Source: Deinococcus sp. (lineage in GTDB: Bacteria; Deinococcota; Deinococci; Deinococcales; Deinococcaceae). From it: a stretch of DNA of 19,552 bases. Every line of letters starts with the position of its first letter. Within the stretch, counting starts at the first letter, position 1. Location: contig JAGLBF010000036.1 in NCBI GenBank assembly GCA_018260375.1, positions 1-19,552 of the forward strand, written 5' to 3'. The position numbers were made by a program, and so were the translations under genes. Positions 8,939 through 15,651 of the stretch are shown here, in pieces. The notes beneath the pieces were generated by a model. It worked only from the letters and a program-made list of their open reading frames with translations, made no database searches and had not been told where the DNA came from.

Positions 8939-9703
8939 ATGTCTAAACCTCTATTGTTAGCCCTCGCCGCCCTGATTGCCCCCGTACTGGCGCAGGCCGC
9001 GCCTGTAAACACGCTGCAAAAAGGCACCCTCGCTATCGGCATGGAAGGTACTTATCCTCCCTTTACTTTTAAGGATACAGCGGGCAACCTGACAGGCTTT
9101 GATGTTGATATTGCTAAGGCCGTTGCCGCCAAGATGCACCTGAAGCCCAGGTTTGTCCTTACCGAATGGAGCGGCATTTTGGCAGGGCTACAGGCCAACA
9201 AATATGACGTTATTGTCAATCAGGTCGGCGTCACGCCTGAGCGCCAAAAATCTATTGCCTTTAGCGCTCCTTATGCCTATAGCCGCGCCCAAATTATTGT
9301 CAAAAAGGGCAGCCCCCTAAAAACGGCCACGCTGGCTGACCTTAAGGGTAAGCGCGTAGGTGTGGGCCTGGGCAGCAACTATGAGCAGCAACTGCGCGCC
9401 GTAGGCGGCATCAATGTGGTGACTTATCCTGGTGCGCCTGAGTATCTGGCAGACTTGGCTGCTGGTCGCCTTGACGCGGCCTATAATGATCAACTGCTGG
9501 TAAGCTACCTTATTAGAAAGCAGAACTTGCCTATTGTGGGTGCCGGTGTAGGCAGTAAACCTGCTGCTGTTGCAGTAGCCCTGAAAAAAGACAACACAGC
9601 CCTAAAAACAGCTGTAGATAAGGCGCTGCTGCAAATAAAAGCCGACGGTACGTATAGCAAAATTAGCCGCCAGTGGTTTGGTATGGATGTCAGCAAGCCC
9701 TGA
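8939..9703 (+). CDS. tcyJ: Cystine-type amino-acid ABC transporter, periplasmic binding protein
   Basis: The 254-residue product has a signal peptide (MSKPLLLALAALIAPVLAQA, then APVN) without a lipobox Cys, so it is a soluble secreted binding protein. The type-3 solute-binding fold is evident: GTLAIGMEGTYPPFTFKD, LTGFDVDIAKAVA, DVIVNQVGVTPERQKSIAFS, LKGKRVGVGLGSNYEQQL and a C-terminal WFGMDV. These blocks match E. coli FliY/TcyJ, which binds L-cystine and diaminopimelate, better than glutamine or arginine binders. The start is set by AAAGGAG seven bases upstream; the frame extends 41 codons further up, but that part reads as non-coding. The matching permease lies 484 bases downstream. Confidence 0.88.
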   Translation: MSKPLLLALAALIAPVLAQAAPVNTLQKGTLAIGMEGTYPPFTFKDTAGNLTGFDVDIAKAVAAKMHLKPRFVLTEWSGILAGLQANKYDVIVNQVGVTPERQKSIAFSAPYAYSRAQIIVKKGSPLKTATLADLKGKRVGVGLGSNYEQQLRAVGGINVVTYPGAPEYLADLAAGRLDAAYNDQLLVSYLIRKQNLPIVGAGVGSKPAAVAVALKKDNTALKTAVDKALLQIKADGTYSKISRQWFGMDVSKP

Positions 9704-9780
9704 GCGGCGCTGGCCCAACAAAGGCGTCTGTGTACCTTACTCTTACTGGCTGAATTGTTGGCGGAACTGTTGATCGGCTG

Positions 9781-9851
9781 ATACGGCCTGCACTCCATTC
9801 CAGCATAGCCGGAAAGGTGTTGTCTGCGCCGCCGCGAAGTGCAGGTTTGTT
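9781..9851 (+). repeat. Dispersed repeat, degenerate short copy
   Basis: It starts ATACGGCCTGCACT, keeps CCATTCCAGCATAGCCGGAAA and CGCCGCCGCGAAG, and returns with AGTGCAGG. The CCTGCACT/AGTGCAGG arms are complementary over eight bases although both differ from the consensus, so pairing has been retained. Confidence 0.6.
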
Positions 9852-9961
9852 CTGACATCGGCTAGCCTGCGTTCACCGCGTTTTTATAAGATTCAAGCCG
9901 CAATGTGTATGAAGTCATCTGGGGCTGGGGTAGGATTGCCTCGGCCTTTTATGCCTGGCCT

Positions 9962-10020
9962 TTGAACGCCCCGACCCCGAACGCCTTGACCCTGAACCCC
10001 TTTGCCCTGAACCCCGGCCC
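9962..10020 (+). repeat. Four-unit 15-bp tandem repeat
   Basis: Units TTGAACGCCCCGACC, CCGAACGCCTTGACC, CTGAACCCCTTTGCC and CTGAACCCCGGCCC lie head to tail. It fills part of the gap between the binding-protein and permease genes and ends ten bases before repeat copy R2. Confidence 0.75.
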
Positions 10021-10030
10021 ACCATGTCTA

Positions 10031-10165
10031 ATACGGATTCCGCTCAATTTCACCACAGTCGGGAAGTCACCGCCTGCGGCTCCATACCGCGAAACCCGTA
10101 TCCTGTTCCCACTCGCGTCCGCTCGGATTGATTCAGTGCAGTTCTGAATCAATCGGAATCCGTAT
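10031..10165 (+). repeat. Dispersed structured repeat, intact copy R2 (end-to-end-pairing subclass)
   Basis: 135 bp. The left end ATACGGATTCCG is complementary over 12 bases to the right end CGGAATCCGTAT. The middle motif is GAAACCCGTAT and no longer matches the left end beyond six bases. The right-half loop has been replaced: GATTGATTCAG pairs over 11 bases with CTGAATCAATC, where other copies have eight. It lies directly upstream of the permease gene. Confidence 0.9.
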
Positions 10166-10187
10166 AACCCACAATGAACACACCACA

Positions 10188-10859
10188 ATGAATCTAGAAC
10201 AACTCCAGACTATTGCCCAGAGTGCCTGGCAATCGCTGCCCACGCTGCTCAGCGCCTTGCCTATCACCCTGGGGTTTGTGGTTGCGGCAATGGCGCTGGG
10301 GCTGCCGCTGGGCTTGTTGGTGGCCTTTGCACGGCTGTCAAATCTTAAGGTGCTGCGCGGTCTTAGCGGGCTTTTTGTGTCATTTATACGCGGTACGCCG
10401 CTGCTGGTACAGATTTTTATGATCTATTACGGGCTGCCGAGTCTGGGCATCACCCTGAGCCCTGTGGTGGGCGGCGTGTTGGCGCTGACCCTCAATGCGT
10501 CAGCGTACCTGTCAGAAACCATTCGCGCCGCCATTCTGAGTGTGAGTAAAGGCCAGTATGAAGCGGCCTATAGCCTGGGCCTGAGCAAAAGGCAGACCAT
10601 GCGCCTTGTGGTGCTGCCGCAGGCCACCCGCGTAGCGCTGCCTAGCCTGGGCAATACCCTGATTGGTCTGGTCAAAGATACGTCGCTGGTGTCGGTGATC
10701 ACCGTGGTGGAGCTGCTGCGTAGCGCCCAGTTGGTGATCGCCCGCACCTTTGAGCCGTTTGGGCCGTACCTGATGGTGGCCCTGCTTTACTGGCTGATCA
10801 GCAGCCTGCTAGAGGTACTTCAGCGCGCCCTGGAGCGGCGTTTTTCACGCGGCATGTAA
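10188..10859 (+). CDS. tcyL: Cystine-type amino-acid ABC transporter permease
   Basis: A 223-residue polar-amino-acid permease of the HisM/TcyL class with about five hydrophobic segments. The ATPase-contacting EAA loop is EAAYSLGLSKRQTMRLVVLPQA. FIRGTPLLVQIFMIYYGLP and LVKDTSLVSVI are near-identical in pattern to E. coli TcyL (YecS). The ATG at 10188 gives the expected N-terminus (MNLEQLQTIAQSAW). No Shine-Dalgarno is seen, and a five-codon ORF (ATG at 10174) ends in TGA overlapping this ATG, so coupling from a mini-ORF is possible. No ABC ATPase gene follows, so the pump must borrow one from elsewhere. Confidence 0.9.
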   Translation: MNLEQLQTIAQSAWQSLPTLLSALPITLGFVVAAMALGLPLGLLVAFARLSNLKVLRGLSGLFVSFIRGTPLLVQIFMIYYGLPSLGITLSPVVGGVLALTLNASAYLSETIRAAILSVSKGQYEAAYSLGLSKRQTMRLVVLPQATRVALPSLGNTLIGLVKDTSLVSVITVVELLRSAQLVIARTFEPFGPYLMVALLYWLISSLLEVLQRALERRFSRGM

Positions 10860-10874
10860 GATATGAGCCCACTA

Positions 10875-10939
10875 CCCGTTCCTCTTCATTCCAGCACAGG
10901 TACAAAAGCGCCGCATGTGCTGACCAGGCGCTACAGTCT
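10875..10939 (+). repeat. Dispersed repeat, strongly degenerate copy
   Basis: Keeps TTCATTCCAGCACAG, AAGCGCCGC and ACCAGGCGCTACAGTC in the family order, similar to the copy at 18055. The end motifs are eroded. It lies just after the permease stop codon. Confidence 0.45.
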
Positions 10940-10954
10940 ACCTGCTGCAGGCCG

Positions 10955-10992
10955 TATCTTTACTGCGCTACCATATCTCTACTGCGCTACCA
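10955..10992 (+). repeat. 19-bp tandem duplication at the aminopeptidase promoter
   Basis: TATCTTTACTGCGCTACCA is followed at once by a copy differing at one base (10974-10992). Each copy together with the next T gives a TACCAT hexamer. Confidence 0.85.
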
Positions 10993-10993
10993 T
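10988..10993 (+). promoter_or_regulatory. -10 box for leaderless start of the aminopeptidase
   Basis: TACCAT lies seven bases before ATG 11001; no Shine-Dalgarno is visible. A second TACCAT at 10969-10974 comes from the tandem duplication. Confidence 0.5.
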
Positions 10994-11000
10994 AGGCCTC

Positions 11001-12236
11001 ATGACCCTTTCTGCCGACTTAGACCATCTGCTGACGCGCTATGCCGAACTGCTGGTACGTATAGGTGTCAACCTGCAACCTGGTGGCAAGCTGCTGCTCA
11101 GTGCTCCCTTAGAAGCCGCCGCCGTCGTTCGCAAGGTTGCCTCTGCCGCCTGGGACGCGGGCGCAGTGGAGGTTGATGTGCGCTTTAGCGACCCTCACCT
11201 GGCCCGCTTGCGTATTGACCAGGCTCCGGTAGCGGCGCTGGGCTACGCGCCCGATTGGGCCATGACCGAGCGCCTGCACATGATTGCAGACGGGTATAGT
11301 TTTGTGAGCTTGGTGGGCGAAGATCACGCCATCATGCAGGGCGCTAACCCTGATCGCGTGGCCCAGTATGCCAAAACGCGTGGCCTGGTCAACAAGCCCA
11401 TCAGTGAAAAGATGATGGCCTTTGAAGCCGCCTGGAGCCTGGGCGCCTTTGCCTTTCAGGGCTGGGCTGACAAGGTGTACCCCGATCTCAGGGCCGCCGA
11501 GCGCGTGCCGGCGCTGTGGAAGGATATTTTTGCTGTAACCCGCGCCGACCAGCCTGACCCTGTTGCCGCTTGGGAAGCCCACATCGGCCAACTGGGGGCT
11601 GTGCGCGATTACCTCAACACCCGCCACTTTGCCGCCGTGCATTTTAAAGATGCGGCGGGCGACACCGACCTTATGGTGGGGCTTGCAGACGGTCACATCT
11701 GGGGCGGGGCAGAAGACCGCACCGCTTCAGGCATTAGGGTGGTGCCCAATATGCCCACAGACGAGGTATTTACCGCCCCCCACCGTGAGCGCGTAGATGG
11801 CGTGGCAGTTGCCAGCAAGCCCCTGGTGGTGCGCGGCGAAGTGGTTGAAGGTATTCGCGTGCGCTTTGCGGGTGGCCAAGTGGTAGAGGCCAGTGCCAGC
11901 AAAGGCGAAGCCACCTTTCTGAAATTGCTAGACACCGACGAGGGCGCACGGCACCTCGGTGAAGTAGCACTGGTGTCGGCCTCGGCGCCTGTGGCGGCAA
12001 CGGGCAGACTTTTTTACAATACGCTCTTTGATGAAAATGCCGCCTCGCACATCGCCCTAGGCCGTGCCTACGAGTTGAACCTATCGGCAGACCGCGCCCA
12101 GAGCGGTGGCAATGACTCGCTGATACACGTTGACTGGATGATAGGCACACCCACCATGCAAGTTGACGGCGTCACCGCTGATGGCCGCCGCGAAGTGCTG
12201 ATGCGTGGGGGCGAGTGGGTGATGAAAGCAAGATAA
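11001..12236 (+). CDS. Aminopeptidase, M29 (thermophilic metallopeptidase) family
   Basis: A cytoplasmic dimetal exopeptidase releasing N-terminal residues, related to Thermus AmpT and Geobacillus AmpS. From ATG 11001 the protein has 411 residues, matching the family's about 410. The frame is open 46 codons further upstream, but that part covers a degenerate repeat and the tandem duplication, so the shorter form is chosen. Metal ligands are recognisable in order: Glu in NMPTDEVFTAPH, Glu in LGEVALVS, His and Tyr in ASHIALGRAYELN, and His/Asp in LIHVDWMIG, followed by the family's ending with GGEWV. No partner genes adjoin. It is likely a housekeeping peptide-recycling enzyme. Confidence 0.92.
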   Translation: MTLSADLDHLLTRYAELLVRIGVNLQPGGKLLLSAPLEAAAVVRKVASAAWDAGAVEVDVRFSDPHLARLRIDQAPVAALGYAPDWAMTERLHMIADGYSFVSLVGEDHAIMQGANPDRVAQYAKTRGLVNKPISEKMMAFEAAWSLGAFAFQGWADKVYPDLRAAERVPALWKDIFAVTRADQPDPVAAWEAHIGQLGAVRDYLNTRHFAAVHFKDAAGDTDLMVGLADGHIWGGAEDRTASGIRVVPNMPTDEVFTAPHRERVDGVAVASKPLVVRGEVVEGIRVRFAGGQVVEASASKGEATFLKLLDTDEGARHLGEVALVSASAPVAATGRLFYNTLFDENAASHIALGRAYELNLSADRAQSGGNDSLIHVDWMIGTPTMQVDGVTADGRREVLMRGGEWVMKAR

Positions 12237-12308
12237 AAGCTGGATGGTTTCTGGTTGCCGGATAGTTACTGGTTGTCAGAGGGTTGCTGGCAAAGGTGGT
12301 TACCCCTC

Positions 12309-12392
12309 ATACGGACTGCGCTTCATTCCAACACCGTTAGACAACATAGTCAGAAAAGCGGCGCCTGCGCTTCCATGTCGCGAAACGCGTAT
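12309..12392 (+). repeat. Dispersed repeat, short variant copy S1
   Basis: It starts ATACGGACTGCGCTTCATTC, carries an extra CACCGTTAGACAACAT stretch, keeps GCGCCTGCGCTTCCAT and ends GCGAAACGCGTAT. A diverged right-hand remnant (GTTGTGCTAGCGCCCGCTGG) leads straight into intact copy R3. Confidence 0.75.
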
Positions 12393-12416
12393 GTTGTGCT
12401 AGCGCCCGCTGGCCTT

Positions 12417-12552
12417 ATACGGACTGCCGCTAAATTCCACCACAGTCGGAAAAGCGCCGCCTGCGGCTCCATACCGCACAGTCCGTATGCTGTTCCCACT
12501 CTCATCCGCTCGGATTGATTCGGAAGTACGCCAAATCAATCGGAATCCGTAT
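12417..12552 (+). repeat. Dispersed structured repeat, intact copy R3 (left/middle-pairing subclass)
   Basis: 136 bp. ATACGGACTGCCGC at the left is complementary to CAGTCCGTAT of the middle motif (ends 12488) over ten bases. It has right-half GATTGATT...AATCAATC and a CGGAATCCGTAT end. It sits 24 bases after S1 in the same orientation, in the gap between the aminopeptidase and rlmH genes. Confidence 0.9.
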
Positions 12553-12623
12553 TAGTTCATCATGTCACAAGGCTCAAGTCAGAATCTGTATTCAACACTT
12601 AGCCCAAAAGAGGCCCCCTCTCT

Positions 12624-13061
12624 GTGAAACTTCACCTGATCACCGTTGGCGAACCCAAGCTCGCCTATGCCCGCGCTGGCTGGCAAGAGTACACCGCGCG
12701 GCTGGGGCGCTACCACAAGCTGCGTATCACGCATCTACCGGGTAGCAATCCTCAGAAGGAAGGCGAGGCCATGCTCCGGGCGGCGGCCCGCGCACCCCTC
12801 GTCGCCCTGGATCCGCGCGGTGTGCAGTGGGAAAGCCCCGAACTCAGCGCCTACATTGACCTGCAAGGCGTGCGGAGTGTAGGCGAGCTAGCTTTTGGCA
12901 TCGGTGGCCCTGACGGGCATAGTGACCAACTGCGTGCTCAGGCCAGTACCTTATGGAGCCTAGGCAAACTGACCTTGCCGCACGACCTGGCGATGGTGGT
13001 GCTCGCTGAAGCCCTCTACCGCGCCGCCACCATCAGCGCGGGTGAACCGTACCACAGATAA
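12624..13061 (+). CDS. rlmH: 23S rRNA (pseudouridine(1915)-N3)-methyltransferase RlmH
   Basis: A SPOUT-class enzyme that methylates pseudouridine 1915 in helix 69 of the assembled ribosome. At 145 residues it is slightly shorter than E. coli RlmH (155). The start MKLHLITVGEPK, LDPRGVQWESPELSAYID, the knot region ELAFGIGGPDGHS, and the C-terminal LTLPHDLAMVVLAEALYRAATI...GEPYHR are all diagnostic. The usual Arg of the HxLxRVLLxEQ helix is Met here (HDLAMVVLAEA). Start codon is GTG, with AAGAGG about 10 bases upstream. Repeat copies lie on both sides, making it an isolated gene. Confidence 0.95.
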   Translation: MKLHLITVGEPKLAYARAGWQEYTARLGRYHKLRITHLPGSNPQKEGEAMLRAAARAPLVALDPRGVQWESPELSAYIDLQGVRSVGELAFGIGGPDGHSDQLRAQASTLWSLGKLTLPHDLAMVVLAEALYRAATISAGEPYHR

Positions 13062-13079
13062 TTGAGGGTGAATGATGCC

Positions 13080-13103
13080 ATTAGAAGTGTCAATTAGAAG
13101 TGT
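13080..13103 (+). repeat. Short direct repeat at the left edge of repeat R4
   Basis: ATTAGAAGTGT occurs twice (13080-13090 and 13093-13103), two bases apart, immediately before repeat copy R4. It is not repeated on the right side, so it is not a target-site duplication. Confidence 0.7.
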
Positions 13104-13104
13104 A

Positions 13105-13239
13105 ATACGGATTCCGCTAAATTCCACCACAGTCGGGAAGACACCGCCTGCGGCTCCATACCGCGAAACCCGTATGCTGTTCCCACTCGCGTCCGCTCGG
13201 ATTAATTCGGAAGTACGCCAAATCAATCGGAATCCGTAT
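13105..13239 (+). repeat. Dispersed structured repeat, intact copy R4 (end-to-end-pairing subclass)
   Basis: 135 bp. ATACGGATTCCG at the left is perfectly complementary to CGGAATCCGTAT at the right (12 bases). The middle motif is GAAACCCGTAT, as in R2. The right-half stem is GATTAATT/AATCAATC, with one mismatch relative to other copies. It lies 43 bases after the rlmH stop codon. Confidence 0.9.
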
Positions 13240-13337
13240 AACGGGGCAAGCAGCGCTTACAGATTGATCACCTTAAGGGGTACTCGCTGAGCTTGCCCAG
13301 ATACAGCTGGTGACTTTAGCCGCGTGAGGTAGATAGG

Positions 13338-13343
13338 TACACT
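13338..13343 (+). promoter_or_regulatory. -10 box for leaderless start of the MazG/BstA gene
   Basis: TACACT lies six bases before ATG 13350; no Shine-Dalgarno is visible. A weak -35 (TTTAGC) sits 17 bases upstream. Confidence 0.55.
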
Positions 13344-13349
13344 ACACCC

Positions 13350-14231
13350 ATGACCCAGCCCCTTACGTTTGCCGCCGCCAGTAAGCAAGTAGATCGCTAT
13401 ATCTCCCAGTTTGAAGAAGGGTACTTTCCGCCGCTGCTGATGCTGGCGCGCCTGACCGAAGAGACGGGCGAAATTGCCCGCGTGCTCGCGCACCAAAACG
13501 GCAAAACACCCAAAGCGGGCGAAGACGTGGGCGACTTAGAACTAGAGCTTGCCGACTTGCTGTTTGTGATGCTCAGTATGGCCAATGCCCAGGGCCTCAG
13601 TCTGGAGCGCGGCTTTGAACGTATGATGACCAAAGTTGCCGTGCGCGACAAAGACCGCTGGACGCGCAAACAAGAGGCTGCTCATCTGCAACATGACCCT
13701 CTGCAACATGATCGAGTACGCTATCCGCTGGGGCCAATGCCAATGCCGCAACACCTCCGCCCCCAGGAACGCGCCGCCGCCTTGCAAGCCCTGCGCGACT
13801 TGCCCGCACAGCTCGCTCTGGCCGTAGCGGATCTCAGTGACGCGCAGCTAGACACCCCCTACAGGTCAGGCGGCTGGACGGTGCGCCAGGTGGTTCATCA
13901 TCTGGCTGACAGCCACGCCAACGCCTACATTCGCCTCAAGCTGGCCCTCACTGAAAAGAGCCCCACCATCAAGCCCTACCAACAAGACCAGTGGGCTGCC
14001 CTCGCTGACGGCGCTTTGCCGCTAGGCCCTAGCCTGGATATGCTCAGCGGCCTACACGGGCGCATGGTAACCCTCTTAGAAACGCTGGACGAAGCGCAGT
14101 TTGCCCGGCCCTGGATACACCCTGACAGCGGCACTTGGACGGTAGACACCCTGCTGGCGATGTACGCCTGGCATGGTCAGCACCACACAGCGCACATTGC
14201 GGGCGTGAAGGCCGTGAGTGGGCCGCTGTGA
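13350..14231 (+). CDS. Fusion: MazG-like pyrophosphohydrolase domain + BstA/YfiT-type DinB domain
   Basis: A 293-residue two-domain protein in one unbroken frame. Residues 1-107 are MazG-like: E38xxE41 in LTEETGEIARVL and E66xxD69 in LELELADLLFVML are the Mg ligands of all-alpha NTP pyrophosphatases. Residues 125-293 match B. subtilis YfiT/BstA from YPLGP onward: QLDTPYRSGGWTVRQVVHHL with the first metal His, LKLALTEKSPTIKPY, and H278xxxH282 in WHGQHHTAHI. BstA transfers bacillithiol to electrophiles in low-GC Gram-positives, and Deinococcus makes bacillithiol. The linker is a LQHD-P-LQHD duplication. YfiT homologues normally stand alone at about 170 residues. No start codon lies at the expected BstA N-terminus, so the fusion seems genuine. 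It might couple clean-up of damaged nucleotides and electrophiles. Confidence 0.88.
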   Translation: MTQPLTFAAASKQVDRYISQFEEGYFPPLLMLARLTEETGEIARVLAHQNGKTPKAGEDVGDLELELADLLFVMLSMANAQGLSLERGFERMMTKVAVRDKDRWTRKQEAAHLQHDPLQHDRVRYPLGPMPMPQHLRPQERAAALQALRDLPAQLALAVADLSDAQLDTPYRSGGWTVRQVVHHLADSHANAYIRLKLALTEKSPTIKPYQQDQWAALADGALPLGPSLDMLSGLHGRMVTLLETLDEAQFARPWIHPDSGTWTVDTLLAMYAWHGQHHTAHIAGVKAVSGPL

Positions 14232-14244
14232 GCTGTGCGGTGTG

Positions 14245-14312
14245 ATACGGACTTAGCTTTATTGCAGCACAGTCGGATAGGCGCCTGCGTTTCCCTACCA
14301 CGAAGTTCGTAC
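14245..14312 (+). repeat. Dispersed repeat, short variant copy
   Basis: It starts ATACGGACTTAGCTTTATTG, keeps CAGCACAGTCGGATAGGCGCC and ends CGAAGTTCGTAC, so left and right arms pair imperfectly (ATACGGACTT with AAGTTCGTAC). Diverged right-half sequence continues to about 14350. It begins 13 bases after the MazG/BstA stop codon. Confidence 0.7.
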
Positions 14313-14433
14313 TTTTTCCTGTGCCCGCTTGTCAGATTGCACCGCGTTTTGGACACGCTGCAAGCCGCAAGCCGCGTAGGTTAAAACCTCAAGGCCCACA
14401 GCCTGCAGCCCAGGTGCTAGCCTCAGCCCAACC

Positions 14434-15180
14434 ATGAACTACGACGACTTTGCCGAACTCTATGACCACCAGTACGACCTCTACCGCGACGACTTGCACT
14501 TTTATGCTCAGCTTTGCGAGCGCGTCGGTGGTGAGGTGCTGGAAATCGGTGCAGGCACGGGCCGCGTCACCGCTTACCTGACGCGGCGCGGCGTGCAGGT
14601 CACAGGGCTAGAGCCCAGCGGGCGCATGCTTGACAAAGCCCGGCACCGTGCCCAGCGCGAGGGACTGAGCCTAAATCTGGTGCAGGGCGACATGCAAACC
14701 TTTGCCTTGCCTGAGCGCTTTGACCTCATCATTGCCCCCTTTAATGCGCTGATGCACCTGTATACCCCCAACGAGCAGCTACAGGCCCTGCAAAATATCG
14801 CCCACCACCTCAAACCAGGCGGACAATTTGTGTTTGACCTCTCGGTGCCGCACTACGGCGCACAGGCCACCATGCGTCACGAGGGCGAAACCTTTTTTGT
14901 AGGCGGGGTACGCAGCGACGTCTTTTTGGTGCAGCGGCTAGACGAAGTGCGTCAGCGCGTCATCACCGACTACTACGTGGACAGTGTGGGCGATGACAAG
15001 GTGCTGCGGCGCGACTTTTTTACATTAGAGCAGCGCTACTATACCCGCTACGAAGTAGAGTGGCTGCTGCGCTGTGCAGGTTTAGAATCTCCCCGCGTGC
15101 AGGGCAGCTTTCAGGGTGGGCCGCTTGAGCAAAGCAGCGAAACGATGGTGTTTTTTACCCGCTGCAGGAGCAGCCAGTAG
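14434..15180 (+). CDS. Class I SAM-dependent methyltransferase, substrate unknown
   Basis: A 248-residue Rossmann-fold methyltransferase. Motif I VLEIGAGTGR is at 35-44, the ribose-binding acidic residue is E60 in VTGLEPS, and LVQGDM at 82-87 carries the adenine-contacting Asp. FDLIIAPFNALMHL is motif IV and LKPGGQFVFDLS motif V. After about residue 135 come beta strands with a Tyr-rich segment (DYYVDSV, QRYYTRYEVEWLL) typical of small-molecule methyltransferases, but no known specificity is recognised. The N-terminus (MNYDDFAELYDHQYD) fits the family. No Shine-Dalgarno is visible; TAGCCT lies ten bases before the ATG. The gene ends 82 bases before the receiver gene. Confidence 0.85.
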   Translation: MNYDDFAELYDHQYDLYRDDLHFYAQLCERVGGEVLEIGAGTGRVTAYLTRRGVQVTGLEPSGRMLDKARHRAQREGLSLNLVQGDMQTFALPERFDLIIAPFNALMHLYTPNEQLQALQNIAHHLKPGGQFVFDLSVPHYGAQATMRHEGETFFVGGVRSDVFLVQRLDEVRQRVITDYYVDSVGDDKVLRRDFFTLEQRYYTRYEVEWLLRCAGLESPRVQGSFQGGPLEQSSETMVFFTRCRSSQ

Positions 15181-15248
15181 GTCGTCACGCCCACGCCGTG
15201 TTAAGGGCAATGTAAGGGGCTCTATGGTCGCGGCACTGCACTTTGTCC

Positions 15249-15254
15249 TATGCT
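15249..15254 (+). promoter_or_regulatory. -10 box for leaderless start of the receiver gene
   Basis: TATGCT lies eight bases before ATG 15263 with no Shine-Dalgarno in between. The -35 region is weak. Confidence 0.5.
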
Positions 15255-15262
15255 CAATACCC

Positions 15263-15640
15263 ATGACAATTCTGGTCGCTGATACCAACCCTGCTATCCG
15301 CACGCTGATGACGGTGCTTCTAGAGGCGTGGCACTATGAGGTGATGACCGTTGCCAGCGGTCAGGCGGTACTGGACTATCTGCGCCACCACACCCCCGAA
15401 CTGATGATATTAGAAGGCGGCCTACACGGCATCAGCGGATTAGAACTGTGTTCGCGCATCAAGCGCATTCGGCGGCTACGGGTCGCCCCGGTGATTTTGC
15501 TGCTTCATTCAGGTGATGAGATGGCCCGCGTACAAGCCAGCTTAGTCAACGCCAACGGCATTTTGACCAAACCCATCAGCGGCCAGAATCTACGCGAGAT
15601 TCTCACCGAATTTCTTACTTCCCGCCCACCTAATGACTAG
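15263..15640 (+). CDS. Stand-alone receiver-domain protein with degenerate phosphorylation site
   Basis: A 125-residue single CheY-like receiver with no output domain. The fold markers are present: MTILVADTNPAIRTLM (first strand and acidic site), LMILEGGLHGISGLELCSRI, VILLLHSGDE with the switch Ser at 83, and GILTKPIS with the conserved Lys at 103. At the position of the phospho-acceptor Asp there is Glu (E51 in MILEGGL), and only one of the two usual acidic residues remains at the first strand (A6 D7). It is therefore probably not phosphorylated normally and may be locked in one state. The start is set by alignment to the family and by the -10 box; the frame is open 49 codons further upstream, into the methyltransferase end. 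The PBP gene follows after 28 bases. Confidence 0.85.
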   Translation: MTILVADTNPAIRTLMTVLLEAWHYEVMTVASGQAVLDYLRHHTPELMILEGGLHGISGLELCSRIKRIRRLRVAPVILLLHSGDEMARVQASLVNANGILTKPISGQNLREILTEFLTSRPPND

Positions 15641-15651
15641 GGCATGTGCCT

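Noticed and set aside
10863..11000. 46-codon N-terminal extension of the aminopeptidase
   Set aside because: It covers a degenerate dispersed repeat and a 19-bp duplication, and makes the protein longer than the M29 family. ATG 11001 gives the normal length.
8649..13239. Regularly spaced repeats as a CRISPR array
   Set aside because: Spacing is kilobases with genes between copies, repeats are about 135 bp, and there are no uniform spacers or cas genes.
15116..15262. N-terminal extension of the receiver protein overlapping the methyltransferase end
   Set aside because: Low-complexity, basic and unrelated to receiver folds; the receiver begins exactly at ATG 15263.
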